64,000 nucleotides of DNA. Origin: VXOI01 sp965261945 (lineage in GTDB: Bacteria > Chloroflexota > Dehalococcoidia > Lucifugimonadales > UBA3495). Shown here piece by piece: positions 24,941-33,814 of the stretch (its first letter is position 1; every line of letters begins with the position of its first letter). The stretch spans positions 2,046,001 through 2,110,000 of the forward strand of contig CBDHEF010000002.1 of NCBI GenBank assembly GCA_965261945.1. Direction: 5' to 3'. A model generated the notes under the pieces. The model had not been told where the DNA came from. It searched no databases and saw nothing but the letters and a program-made list of their open reading frames with translations. Position numbers and translations under genes: made by a program.

Positions 24941-25690
24941 TTAAGCAGATGGCTGGATAGGATGACGGTGCGATTCTCGCCGGGCAGGCCGCGAATCAGC
25001 TCTCGCACCTCGGCCATGCCCGCCGGGTCCATGCCGTTGGTCGGCTCGTCCAGCACCAGCAGCTCCGGGTCGCCCAGCAGGGTGTAGGCCAGCCCCAGGC
25101 GCTGCTTCATGCCCAGCGAATAGGTCTGGAACTTGTCGCCGCCGCGTCCGCCCAGCCCCACCTGCTCCAGCAGGAAATCCAGTTCCTCGGCGTTTCCGCG
25201 CCCGGAGATGCCCTGAAAGTAGGCCAGGTTGTTGCGCCCGGACAGGTAGGGATAAAAGGTCGGCGTCTCGATCAGGGCGCCGATGCGGTGCAGTTGTCGC
25301 TCCAGCCCGCCCCTCTCGGGCGGTGCGCCGAACAGCGTGAAGCTGCCGGCAGTGGGCCGCACCAGCCCCAGCAGCATACTCATAAGCGTGGTCTTGCCTG
25401 AGCCGTTGGGTCCCAGCAACCCGAAGATGCGCCCCCGCGGAATGTTAAGCGACAGCCCGTCCACCGCCAGCACGTGACCGTACCGCTTGGTCAGTCCGTC
25501 GGTCTGGATTACCGCGTCGTTCATTGCTTTCTCCGAACCTGCCTGCATCCAGAATACGCCGTCGCCGGATTCTGTACAAGGCGCAAGGCGCGTATACCAC
25601 CCCCGTAATTCCGTCCTTTCTCGTGATTCCGGCGAATGCGGAAATGACGAGGCGGACTGCGGAAATTCAGCGCCTGCCAACACCCGCCGA

Positions 25691-26239
25691 TTAGCCAACT
25701 TCCGGGTGGGCGCTCCAGGTCTCAAACGGCTCGCTGGACGCCTCAAGGGCGACGCCGGTGGCCTCTCCGGGAGCCAGGTCAACCGGAGTCGTCGGCCCCA
25801 GTTCGATTCCGTTGGACAGGTGAACCTCTACCCGGACGCGCCTTAGCGTACCGCTGGTGACGTTCTCGACGATGCCGGTGAAGGTGTTGCTGCCGGGGTC
25901 ATAGGAAACAATCAGCCGGGCGCCGGCCCTAACCTCATCATAGATATCGTCCAGAGCGTACTGGACGCTGGACTCTTCGTCGCCTTCACCCGCTTCAGAG
26001 CCTTCGCCATGCTCACCCGCTTCAGAGCCTTCGCCATGCTCGCCCGCTTCGGAACCTTCGCCATGCTCGCCGGAATCAGAGCCTTCGTCACTCTCGCCAG
26101 GTTCGGTGTTGCCGCTGGAATCACCGGACTCAGCGCTGCGGACAGGCTCAATTGTGGCGTCGCCGTTGCCGCTGCAACCGACAAGGATGGACAGGGACAG
26201 GACGCCAATTAAGGTAAGGGTTATTGCCAGGTATTTCAT
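25691..26239 (-). CDS. Putative lipoprotein with acidic GSEAGEHGE repeats
   Basis: The signal peptide MKYLAITLTLIGVLSLSILVGC ends in a lipobox (Cys22). Residues of about 35-90 are Gly/Glu/Ser-rich with three or more near-perfect 9-residue repeats (27-bp DNA repeats around 25985-26080), a very acidic, histidine-containing spacer. The last 90 residues (DEVRAGARLIVSYDPGSNTFTGIVENVTSGTLRRVRVEVHLSNGIELGPT) look like a small beta-sandwich of the FxLYD type. Function is unknown; metal binding by the His/Glu repeats is possible. It lies upstream of the ABC pseudogene. Confidence 0.75.
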   Translation of the reverse strand: MKYLAITLTLIGVLSLSILVGCSGNGDATIEPVRSAESGDSSGNTEPGESDEGSDSGEHGEGSEAGEHGEGSEAGEHGEGSEAGEGDEESSVQYALDDIYDEVRAGARLIVSYDPGSNTFTGIVENVTSGTLRRVRVEVHLSNGIELGPTTPVDLAPGEATGVALEASSEPFETWSAHPEVG

Positions 26240-26345
26240 GGGTTTCCCCCCCTATAGAGTTGCGAGTCGTATACTATACGCTCCTGGCCTGAACGCCAGA
26301 TGCTTGCCGGGACGGGGCCAGGAATTGAATGTGACGGAGGCAGTG

Positions 26346-27212
26346 ATGCAACTGGGAGCCATCTTTCCGCAGACCGAAATCGGGGCCGACCCTGCCGGGG
26401 TGCGCGATTTCGCCCAGGCCGCCGAGGACCTGGGCTACGAGCACCTGCTGGTGTTCGACCATGTCCTGGGCGCCGACGCCAGCAAGCGCGAATCATGGGA
26501 GCGGCCCTACAGCTCGGTGGATACGTTCCACGAACCCTTCGTTCTTTTTGGATACCTGGGGGCCATCACCCAGAAGCTGGAGTTCGTAACCGGCGTGCTG
26601 ATTCTGAGCCAGCGTCAGACCGCCCTGGTGGCCAAGCAGGCAGCCGAGGTTGACGTGTTGACCGGCGGACGCCTGCGCCTGGGCATCGGCGTCGGCTGGA
26701 ACGACGTGGAGTACGAAGGGCTGGGCGAGAACTTCGGCAACCGGGGCCGCCGCTCCGCCGAGCAGATCGAGGTCATGCGCCTGCTCTGGACCCAGGAGGT
26801 CGTGGACTTCCACGGCCGCTACCACGACATCACCCATGCCGGCATCAATCCACTGCCGGTTCAGCGTCCGATTCCCGTCTGGCTCGGCGGGGGCGCTCCC
26901 CAGGTGGTGCGGCGCATCGGGCGCATGGGCGACGGCTGGTTTCCCCAGTTCCAACCCGACGGAGAGGGCGCCGAGCGCATCGCCGAGATGCGCCAGATCG
27001 CGGTGAACGCGGGCCGCAACCCGGCGGACATCGGCATCGAGGGCCGTATCGGTCTCGCCACCGACAGTCAGGACAGTTGGAGAAAGCTGGCCGAGGACTG
27101 GGCTAACGTGGGCGCAACTCACCTCTCGGTTAACACCATGCGAGCCGGCCTCAAGGGCCCTGACCAGCACATCGAGGCTATACGGCGGTTCAAGGAAACC
27201 GTCTCCGGGTAG
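26346..27212 (+). CDS. LLM class F420-dependent oxidoreductase
   Basis: The 288-residue product begins MQLGAIFPQTEIGADPAGVRDFAQAAEDLGYEHLLVFDHVLG. It has the conserved FVTGVLILSQRQTALVAKQAAEVDVLTGGRLRLGIGVGWNDVEYEGLG and RPIPVWLGGGAPQVVRRIGRMGDGWFP, the pattern of the TIGR03619-type F420-dependent subfamily. ATG 26346 matches the domain start. Substrate is unknown; members act on small organic compounds in Chloroflexota and actinobacteria. Confidence 0.92.
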   Translation: MQLGAIFPQTEIGADPAGVRDFAQAAEDLGYEHLLVFDHVLGADASKRESWERPYSSVDTFHEPFVLFGYLGAITQKLEFVTGVLILSQRQTALVAKQAAEVDVLTGGRLRLGIGVGWNDVEYEGLGENFGNRGRRSAEQIEVMRLLWTQEVVDFHGRYHDITHAGINPLPVQRPIPVWLGGGAPQVVRRIGRMGDGWFPQFQPDGEGAERIAEMRQIAVNAGRNPADIGIEGRIGLATDSQDSWRKLAEDWANVGATHLSVNTMRAGLKGPDQHIEAIRRFKETVSG

Positions 27213-27284
27213 GGGCCAGTGCGTCCCCTTCCGAAGAGACGGGAGGATACCCACAGCTAAATAACCTCCTCCGCTTTTTTGCGT

Positions 27285-27312
27285 CGTGGCACAGTGCTTG
27301 CGCCGTGCCACG
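27285..27312. repeat. Hairpin with 8-bp stem in the 27.2-27.5 kb intergenic region
   Basis: CGTGGCAC (27285-27292) pairs with GTGCCACG (27305-27312) around a 12-nt loop. A run of six T residues (27275-27280) precedes it and could end plus-strand transcripts after the pairing GGAGG/CCTCC at 27242-27268. The 347-nt region has no gene. Confidence 0.4.
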
Positions 27313-27405
27313 TCACACCTTCATGGAGCATGGAGTTCAGACATTAGGGACTGTGAAGACCCCGGGAGCGGCACGGCGCCGGGCGCAATTGGACGCTGGC
27401 CGGAA

Positions 27406-27428
27406 CGTCAATTGACGCCTGATTGACG
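27406..27428. promoter_or_regulatory. Operator candidate: palindrome CGTCAATTGACG plus a third half-site
   Basis: CGTCAATTGACG (27406-27417) is a perfect 12-bp palindrome. TTGACG appears again at 27423-27428 and a degenerate CAATTGGACG precedes it at about 27386. Regularly arranged half-sites upstream of the DUF1330/P-type ATPase genes suggest a binding site for a dimeric regulator. It does not match the CsoR or CopY operators I know. Confidence 0.35.
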
Positions 27429-27559
27429 TGCGTTGCGGTTCAAAAAGACGGCCATCGTATAGCTGTCAGCCCGGCGCGACGCAATTTGATTACTGCGCCC
27501 CGCAATGCTACGCTGATTGTTGCATATTGCGGAAATGATTCTCTGGAGGAGTTCGGCCA

Positions 27560-27847
27560 ATGGCGGGATACATGATTGGCAATATCACGGTAACCGACCC
27601 GGATACCTTTGCCGAGTATGGTAAACAGGTTCCCGGCACCGTCGCCGCCTTTGGCGGAACGTATCTCGTGCGGGGCGGCACACCCGAGAGGATCGAGGGG
27701 AATTATGACCCCGTCCGCATCGTCGTATTGCAGTTCGAAAACGTCGAGAGAGCCAAGGAGTGGTACAACTCGCCGGAATATGCGCCCTTGAAGGAGATGC
27801 GCCTGAAGGCCTCCACCGGCGACCTCTATTTTGTCGAGGGCGTCTAG
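27560..27847 (+). CDS. DUF1330 domain protein
   Basis: The 95-residue product MAGYMIGNITVTDPDTFAEYGKQ...GTYLVRGG...VVLQFENVERAKEWYNSPEYAPLKEMRLKAS is a complete DUF1330 ferredoxin-like (dimeric alpha+beta barrel) fold. CTGGAGGAG precedes the ATG. Biochemical role is unknown. It lies 41 nt before the copper-type ATPase gene and may share its transcript. Confidence 0.92.
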   Translation: MAGYMIGNITVTDPDTFAEYGKQVPGTVAAFGGTYLVRGGTPERIEGNYDPVRIVVLQFENVERAKEWYNSPEYAPLKEMRLKASTGDLYFVEGV

Positions 27848-27888
27848 CCGGGCGCACCGGCCTGTGAAGGTCCGCCCGAAACCGGCCC

Positions 27889-30222
27889 ATGACAACGGAC
27901 GTTGAGGACACCGAAAGAGTCTCGGCTTCGCTGAACATCGGCGGGATGACCTGCGCCGCCTGCGTTTACCACGTTGAGCGCGCTTTGACTGGCGTACCGG
28001 GCGTGGCGAAGGCGAGCGTGAATCTCGGTGTGGAAAAGGCTACGGTGGAATACGCGCCCCGCCTCGTCGGCTTCGACGAACTGCGCCGAGCCGTGGAAGA
28101 GGCTGGCTACTCCGTCGAGTCGGAGGGCGGCCGGGAGCGCGAACTGGAAAGGCTCTCCAAGGTCCGGGAGGTGCGCGAACTGCGCGCCCGGCTGGCGGTT
28201 GCCGCCGCCGGATCCCTGCTGCTGTTCCTCGGCGCCTTCCAGGGCTTCCCCTGGGTTCCGGGCTGGATGGAGTTGGGCTTCTATCCCTTCGCGCTTTGGG
28301 CCGTGGCCACGCCGGTGCTTTTCTGGGCCGGCGCAGGATTCTACCGCTCCGGTCTGACGGCGCTGCGGCACGGCTCCGCCAATATGCACACCCTCATTGC
28401 CCTGGGCACCAGCACTGCCTATGGGTACAGTGTCGTGGTGGTGCTGTTGGAGGCCGCCGCTCCCGCTGTGCTGACCAACGCCGGCTTGGACGGCAAGATT
28501 TTCTTCGAGACCTCCACTGTCATCATCGCTCTGGTCCTGCTGGGCCGCTACTTGGAGGCGAGGGCGCGAGGGCAGACTTCCGAGGCCATCCGACGGCTCA
28601 TTGAGCTTCGCCCCACTACCGCGACGGTTATTCGAGACGGCTTGGAAGCCGATATTCCAGTCGAGAGTGTGGTCGTGGGCGACCTGCTGCTGGTGAGGCC
28701 CGGAGGGTACGTCCCCGTTGACGGGGAGGTGACCGAGGGTCACTCGTCCGTAGACGAAGCAATGTTGACGGGCGAGAGTATGCCGGTGGAGAAATACCCC
28801 GGAGATAAGGTGTATGGGGCGACGCTGAACCGGAACGGCGCCCTCTTCTATCGCGCCACCCACGTTGGAGAGGAAACGGCCCTGGCGAAGATTATCCGTC
28901 TGGTGCAGGACGCGCAGGCTTCGCGGGCGCCGATCCAGCGACTGGCCGACCAGGTGTCGGCCCGGTTCGTCCCGGCGGTGGTGGCCGTGGCTGTCGCGTC
29001 CTTCCTGTTCTGGCTGCTGTTGGGCCCGGCTCCCGCGTTGACCTTCGCCGTGCTGGTGTTCGTGGCTGTCATGATTATCGCCTGCCCGTGCGCCCTGGGG
29101 CTGGCCACGCCCACCGCCATCATAGTCGGCATTGGCAAGGGCGCGGAATATGGGGTGCTGGTCAAGCAGGCCCTGGCCCTGGAGATTGCACACAAGGTGG
29201 ATACGGTTGTTCTGGACAAGACCGGGACCCTGACTACGGGAAAGCCGGTCGTCACCGGTCTTACCGCCAGGGGAGTGAGCGAAGAGGAACTGCTGGCGTT
29301 GGCGGCGTCTGCCGAGCGCGGCTCGGAGCATCCGCTGGCCGAGGCGATTGTCGGTGAGGCGCAACGCCGGGGGCTGGCCCTCCTGCCGGTGTCCGGCTTC
29401 CAGAGCATCCCCGGCAAGGGCATTGAGGCGCAGGTCAATGGAGAGACGGTTCGCATGGGTACCCGGCTGCTGATGAACGAGTGCGGCGTGACGCTGGACG
29501 GCCTGTCTCCACTGGCCGATTCCATGGCCGGGCAAGGTATGACGACGATGTTCGTGGCTGCGGGCAACGAGGCCAGGGGCGTCATCGCCGTGGCCGACAC
29601 GCTGAAGCCGGAGGCGAGGGACAGCGTGGCTCGCCTGAAGGACATGGGGCTGTCGGTGGTGATGCTCACCGGCGACAACGCATCCACGGCCTACACCATC
29701 GCCCGGCAGCTTGGCATAGACCGGGTGGAGGCTGAGGTTCTACCCCAGGACAAGGCCGAGATTGTGCGCAACTTGCAGCGGGAAGGCCGGGTGGTGGCAA
29801 TGGTGGGGGACGGAATCAACGACTCCCCCGCCCTGGCCCAGGCAGACGTGGGAATGGCCATGGGCGGAGGCACGGACATCGCCGCCGAATCGGCAGACAT
29901 AACGCTGATGCGCGGTGACGTGGGCAGTGTGGCCACTGCCCTTGAACTGAGCCGGCAGACTATCCGCACGATCAGGCAGAACCTGTTCTGGGCTTTCATC
30001 TACAACCTGCTGCTGGTGCCGGTGGCGGCCGGGGCGCTGTATCCGGTCTTTCAGTCTGTGGGTGGGGTGCCCGGGTCGCTGGAGTTTTTCTTCGGGACCC
30101 AGGGATTCCTGAACCCGGTGCTGGCGGCCTTGGCGATGGCCTTCAGCTCAGTTACGGTGATTACCAATTCCCTCAGGTTGCGCGGGTCTGGAATTCAGGC
30201 CCGGATAACGGAGAAGAGGTGA
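27889..30222 (+). CDS. copA: Copper-translocating P1B-type ATPase
   Basis: The 777-residue product has an N-terminal heavy-metal domain with GMTCAAC (Cys22, Cys25), then eight expected membrane segments. The transmembrane metal site is C399-P-C401 in IIACPCALGLATP. D443-KTGT is the phosphorylated aspartate, SEHPLAEAI the nucleotide-binding HP motif, and TGDN and GDGINDSPAL complete the hinge. The CPC motif with a later YN and GS pattern (FIYNLLLVPVAAGALY) indicates Cu+ export. It is followed with no gap by a YHS-domain protein, as in several copper operons. Confidence 0.93.
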   Translation: MTTDVEDTERVSASLNIGGMTCAACVYHVERALTGVPGVAKASVNLGVEKATVEYAPRLVGFDELRRAVEEAGYSVESEGGRERELERLSKVREVRELRARLAVAAAGSLLLFLGAFQGFPWVPGWMELGFYPFALWAVATPVLFWAGAGFYRSGLTALRHGSANMHTLIALGTSTAYGYSVVVVLLEAAAPAVLTNAGLDGKIFFETSTVIIALVLLGRYLEARARGQTSEAIRRLIELRPTTATVIRDGLEADIPVESVVVGDLLLVRPGGYVPVDGEVTEGHSSVDEAMLTGESMPVEKYPGDKVYGATLNRNGALFYRATHVGEETALAKIIRLVQDAQASRAPIQRLADQVSARFVPAVVAVAVASFLFWLLLGPAPALTFAVLVFVAVMIIACPCALGLATPTAIIVGIGKGAEYGVLVKQALALEIAHKVDTVVLDKTGTLTTGKPVVTGLTARGVSEEELLALAASAERGSEHPLAEAIVGEAQRRGLALLPVSGFQSIPGKGIEAQVNGETVRMGTRLLMNECGVTLDGLSPLADSMAGQGMTTMFVAAGNEARGVIAVADTLKPEARDSVARLKDMGLSVVMLTGDNASTAYTIARQLGIDRVEAEVLPQDKAEIVRNLQREGRVVAMVGDGINDSPALAQADVGMAMGGGTDIAAESADITLMRGDVGSVATALELSRQTIRTIRQNLFWAFIYNLLLVPVAAGALYPVFQSVGGVPGSLEFFFGTQGFLNPVLAALAMAFSSVTVITNSLRLRGSGIQARITEKR

Positions 30223-30227
30223 AGCCA

Positions 30228-30500
30228 ATGGCCATAGCAGTTGACCCGGTCTGCCTGATGGAAGTGGATACGACGAATCCGCCGGGTGGGCAGAGCGAGT
30301 ACCAAGGAGAAAGTTACTACTTCTGCGGACCCGGCTGCAAGGTGGCCTTCGACCGCGAGCCTGAGTATGTGCTTTCCGGCGAGGGTGTGGCGCCGATGGA
30401 TCACGGCGGCCACGGCCATGAAGAACCCCGCCCGTCGGGGGGAGGCGGAATCATGGGCCTCTTCCGGCGGCTCTTCGGGGGCAAATCCATCTCCGATTGA
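30228..30500 (+). CDS. YHS domain protein associated with the copper ATPase
   Basis: The product starts MAIAVDPVCLMEVDTTNPPGGQSEYQGESYYFCGPGCKVAFDREPEYVL, a YHS metal-binding domain with the CxM and CxxxC cysteines. A His/Gly-rich linker (DHGGHGHEEP) and a basic amphipathic tail GIMGLFRRLFGG follow. It probably binds copper or another soft metal and passes it to the ATPase. ATG 30228 has AGAGG upstream; a GTG at 30219 overlaps the ATPase stop and is an alternative. Confidence 0.85.
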   Translation: MAIAVDPVCLMEVDTTNPPGGQSEYQGESYYFCGPGCKVAFDREPEYVLSGEGVAPMDHGGHGHEEPRPSGGGGIMGLFRRLFGGKSISD

Positions 30501-30545
30501 TGAGTCTGCCCCGAATGATGGGCAGATGATGCCCGTAATCGACGT

Positions 30546-30833
30546 TCACTCGGATGTCGTGGTCTTGGCGGGCTGCTTTGCCAGCAGGCTCTCAGGTACT
30601 TCCACGTCCACTTCGGCGACCACCACGTGGGGAGCGAACACGTAGGGTTCTACTTTGTCGCCTCCGTGCTTTGACTCCACGTACAGCAAGCCTTCCATAG
30701 CGTCCTTGGCGTTTGCCAGCGCCTCTTCTACCGTGTCCCCTTCGGTCGTGCAGTTTGGGTAATGCGGTACGATGACCTGATAACCGTCCTCTTGCGGCAT
30801 CAGAAAGACAGTAAACTTTTGCAGCGGCATCAC
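30546..30833 (-). CDS. hicB: HicB family antitoxin
   Basis: The 95-residue product has the HicB partial RNase H fold: FTVFLMPQEDGYQVIVPHYPNCTTEGDTVEEALANAKDAMEGLL. A C-terminal tail (HVVVAEVDVEVPESLLAKQ) without an obvious helix-turn-helix follows. It neutralises HicA by direct binding. Its start overlaps the hicA stop by 4 nt, with toxin first, as is usual for HicAB. Confidence 0.9.
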   Translation of the reverse strand: MMPLQKFTVFLMPQEDGYQVIVPHYPNCTTEGDTVEEALANAKDAMEGLLYVESKHGGDKVEPYVFAPHVVVAEVDVEVPESLLAKQPAKTTTSE

Positions 30834-31057
30834 AGAACCTCGTCGACTATTTGCTCAAATTCCTCGCTGGAAAGCAACATCTGGCGGCGAATGTTGGCAA
30901 CCGTCCCAGGACGCAATACGCCTTTCATGTGTGGAACTACAACTGTGGGATATCCCGGTTTTCGATAATTAGCATGGCTTCCAGTGAAGTGATGGAATTC
31001 CCATCCCAAGCTGCGAAGGATGCTGACAATATCGTTGAACGTGTACCGCCGCGGCAT
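30830..31057 (-). CDS. hicA: HicA family mRNA interferase toxin
   Basis: The 75-residue product MPRRYTFNDIVSILRSLGWEFHHFTGSHANYRKPGYPTVVVPHMKGVLRPGTVANIRRQML is a complete double-stranded-RNA-binding-like HicA fold with the active histidine in GSHANY. It lies 14 nt downstream of secA on the same strand and may be co-transcribed with it. Confidence 0.92.
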   Translation of the reverse strand: MPRRYTFNDIVSILRSLGWEFHHFTGSHANYRKPGYPTVVVPHMKGVLRPGTVANIRRQMLLSSEEFEQIVDEVL

Positions 31058-31070
31058 TTACCGTATTCGC

Positions 31071-33704
31071 CTATGCCGCCTTGCCGCAGCAGCGCTTGTA
31101 CTTGCGGCCGCTGCCGCAGGGACAGGGGGCGTTGCGGCCTACCTTGGCGGCTCCGGAGGGTTGCGCGTTGCGGTTGGAGCCGTTGACGGCCTGCATCGGG
31201 CTGCCCGCGGTCCCGTTGCGGCGGCGGTTTCGGCTGCCGTTTCCGCCCAGTTCAGCGGTAAGTTGCGCGGGGTCAACGGACAGGTGGAACAGTGTGCGAA
31301 CCACGTCCCGCTGGATGCGGTTCTGAAGGTCGAGGAACATCTTCTGGCCCTCGCTGCGGTACATGACCAGCGGGTCGCGTTGCCCGTAGGCGTGCAGACC
31401 GATGCCAGTGCGCAGGTTCTCCATCGCCGTCAGGTGCTGCACCCAGAGGGAATCTATGGCGCGAAGTAGGAGGAGCCGCTCGGTGAGCCGCATCTGCTCG
31501 GCTCCGACAGCCGCCTCCCTTTCTGCAAAGGCGGCTTCGGCGTGGGCCGACAGTATTTCGGCTATCTGGTCCAGGCTGTACTGGAAAATCTTGTCCTCAT
31601 CGTCCAGTTCCGCCGGAACCGGGCAAATTTGACCCAGGTCGTCAATCAGCCCTTCGCAGTTCCAGTTGTCGGAGTGGCGGCCCGGCAGGTATTGGGCCAC
31701 CACGCGGGCATACTCCTGGCGCAGCATTTCCAGCGTTCTATCCCGCAGGTTGCCTTCGCTCAGGGCCTGGTGGCGGTCGGTGTAGATCACCTCGCGCTGC
31801 TTGTTCAGCACGTTGTCGTATTCCAGCAGGTGCTTGCGCATATCGAAGTGGTAGCCTTCGACCTTGACCTGGGCCCCACTGATGGACTTGGTGACCAGCT
31901 TGTTCTCCACCGGCGTGTCTTGTTCCAGCCCGGTCCAGCCCATGACGGTCTTGATGCGGTCGCCGCCGAAGCGCTGCATCAGCTCGTCTTCAAGGGACAC
32001 GTAGAACTGGGAACTGCCGGGGTCGCCCTGGCGCCCGGCGCGGCCACGGAGCTGATTGTCGATGCGGCGGGCGTCGTGATGCTCGGTGCCGAGGACGTGC
32101 AGCCCGCCCAGGGACACCACTAGGTCGTGTTCCGCCTGCCAGCCCTCGCGGAAGTTGTCGGCGCCACCCAAAACGATGTCGGTGCCGCGCCCGGCCATGT
32201 TGGTGGAAACGGTGACCGCTCCCAGTCGTCCGGCCTGGGCGATGACGTTGGCCTCTCCCTCATGGTTCTTGGCGTTTAATACCTGGTGAGGGACGCCCAG
32301 CTTGCGCAAACGATCGCTGAGAAACTCCGAGTCCTCGATGGAGGTGGTGCCGATGAGCAGCGGGCGCCGCGTCTGGTGCATTTCTGCGATTCTGTCGGTG
32401 ACCGCCTTCCACTTACCCTCTTCCGACTGGTACACCAGGTCGGATTGGTCATCTCGCTGCATCGGCAGGTTGGTGGGGATCTCCACCACTTCCAGGCCGT
32501 AGATGCGGAAGAACTCGTCGGCCTCGGTGGCGGCGGTGCCGGTCATGCCCGCCAGCTTCTCGTACATTCGGAAGAAGTTTTGCAGCGTGACGGTGGCGTA
32601 GGTGATGCTCTCCCGCTGGATCTTCAGCCCTTCCTTGGCCTCCACCGCCTGGTGCAGTCCGTCGGACCAGCGTCGTCCCGGCTGGAGCCGTCCGGTGAAC
32701 TCGTCAACGATGACCACCTCGCCGTCGCGGACAACGTAATCCTTGTCTCGCTGTTTCATGACGTGGGCGGTCAGGGCGTTCTCCATGTAGTGGACCAGGT
32801 GAAAGTTCTCCGGGTCGTAGAGGTTGGAGGTATTGGTCCACTGCTCCATCTTGGCGATGCCTTCTTGCGTGAGGGAGATGGCGCGGGTGCGGTCTTCAAT
32901 GGTGTAGTCTTCCGCCGGGTCCAGGCGGGGCACCAGCCGCGCGAAGTTCTGGTATAGCTGGACCGGCTCTTCCGCCGGGCCGCTGATGATGAGGGGCGTG
33001 CGGGCTTCGTCAACCAGGATGTTGTCCACCTCGTCAACAATGGCATAGTGCAGATTCCGTTGTACCCGCCGCTCCTCGGTCAGAGACATATTGTCGCGCA
33101 GATAGTCAAAGCCGAATTCGTTGTTGGTGCCGTAGGTGATGTCGGCCTGGTAGGCGTCGGTGCGGGACACCGGGCGCAGGAAGGGCAGCTTTCCCCCGTC
33201 GATTTCGGGGTCGTAGACGAAAGCGGCGTCGTGCTGGAGACAGCCGACGCTCAGGCCCAGGGCACGATAGACCGGCCCCATCCACACCGGGTCGCGGCGG
33301 GCGAGGTAGTCGTTGACGGTAACTACGTGGACGCCGCGCCCGGTCAGGGCGTTGGCGTAGACCGACAGGGTGGCGACAAGGGTCTTGCCCTCGCCGGTCT
33401 TCATCTCGGCAATCTTGCCTTGGTGCAGGGCCGTTCCACCGGTTAGCTGCACATCGTAGTGCCGCTGTCCCAAGTTTCGCCGGGCCGACTCGCGCACGGC
33501 GGCGAAGGCTTCGGGCAGCAGGTCTTCGAGAGTTTCACGTCCCTCCAGCCGCTGGCGGAACTCGCCGGTCTTGGCCCGCAACTGCTCGTCGCTGAGCCGC
33601 TGAAACTCCGGCTCCAGCTTGTTGACCGCGTCCTTGACGGGGGCCAGCTTCTTCAGGGCCTTTTCGTTGGGGTCTCCCAGTATTTTCTGAAGAACTGTTA
33701 CCAT
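31071..33704 (-). CDS. secA: Preprotein translocase ATPase SecA
   Basis: The 877-residue product has Walker A MKTGEGKT (residues 101-108) and the DEAD-like VDEVDNILVDEARTPLIISGP. The cross-linking domain, TNMAGRGTDIVLGG and QLRGRAGRQGDPGSSQFY helicase motifs, and a C-terminal zinc-binding SEC-C motif (CPCGSGRKYKRCC) follow. SecA drives export through SecYEG and contacts SecB or ribosomes through the C-terminal zinc motif. It is full length. A hairpin separates it from pyrD upstream. Confidence 0.98.
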   Translation of the reverse strand: MVTVLQKILGDPNEKALKKLAPVKDAVNKLEPEFQRLSDEQLRAKTGEFRQRLEGRETLEDLLPEAFAAVRESARRNLGQRHYDVQLTGGTALHQGKIAEMKTGEGKTLVATLSVYANALTGRGVHVVTVNDYLARRDPVWMGPVYRALGLSVGCLQHDAAFVYDPEIDGGKLPFLRPVSRTDAYQADITYGTNNEFGFDYLRDNMSLTEERRVQRNLHYAIVDEVDNILVDEARTPLIISGPAEEPVQLYQNFARLVPRLDPAEDYTIEDRTRAISLTQEGIAKMEQWTNTSNLYDPENFHLVHYMENALTAHVMKQRDKDYVVRDGEVVIVDEFTGRLQPGRRWSDGLHQAVEAKEGLKIQRESITYATVTLQNFFRMYEKLAGMTGTAATEADEFFRIYGLEVVEIPTNLPMQRDDQSDLVYQSEEGKWKAVTDRIAEMHQTRRPLLIGTTSIEDSEFLSDRLRKLGVPHQVLNAKNHEGEANVIAQAGRLGAVTVSTNMAGRGTDIVLGGADNFREGWQAEHDLVVSLGGLHVLGTEHHDARRIDNQLRGRAGRQGDPGSSQFYVSLEDELMQRFGGDRIKTVMGWTGLEQDTPVENKLVTKSISGAQVKVEGYHFDMRKHLLEYDNVLNKQREVIYTDRHQALSEGNLRDRTLEMLRQEYARVVAQYLPGRHSDNWNCEGLIDDLGQICPVPAELDDEDKIFQYSLDQIAEILSAHAEAAFAEREAAVGAEQMRLTERLLLLRAIDSLWVQHLTAMENLRTGIGLHAYGQRDPLVMYRSEGQKMFLDLQNRIQRDVVRTLFHLSVDPAQLTAELGGNGSRNRRRNGTAGSPMQAVNGSNRNAQPSGAAKVGRNAPCPCGSGRKYKRCCGKAA

Positions 33705-33725
33705 AATTGCCTATATCCTGAAAAA

Positions 33726-33755
33726 GAATTACCGGGCGGGATGCAGTCCGCCCGG
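33726..33755 (-). terminator. Hairpin terminator candidate between pyrD and secA
   Basis: On the minus strand CCGGGCGG (33755-33748) pairs with CCGCCCGG (33739-33732), followed after a few bases by CTTTTT. It would end the pyrD transcript before secA. Confidence 0.6.
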
Positions 33756-33814
33756 AAAAGGATGGGCGGATCAGTACGCCCTTACTCTATCATTTCCCGC
33801 AGGGGGAAGGAAAT

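Larger units (their letters stand above)
22907..25524 (-). pseudogene. ABC transporter ATP-binding gene, split by an IS1380-family insertion
   Basis: The N-terminal part (24941-25524) reads MNDAVIQTDGLTKRYGH..., Walker A LLGPNGSGKTTL, signature YSLGMKQRLGLAY and Walker B LLVLDEPTNGMDP, and stops inside SSHLLN. The rest, NEVELVCDSVAILSHGRLIAQG...LEQYFLDVTEGL, continues at 22907-23242. Removing the IS and one copy of TTAAG rejoins HLLNEVELV in frame with nothing lost. The intact protein would have powered export with the ABC-2 permease downstream. The insertion removes the H-loop side of the domain from the translated product. Confidence 0.92.

Noticed and set aside
27844..29535. Long minus-strand open frame opposite copA
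   Set aside because: Antisense shadow of the P-type ATPase, whose motifs are complete.
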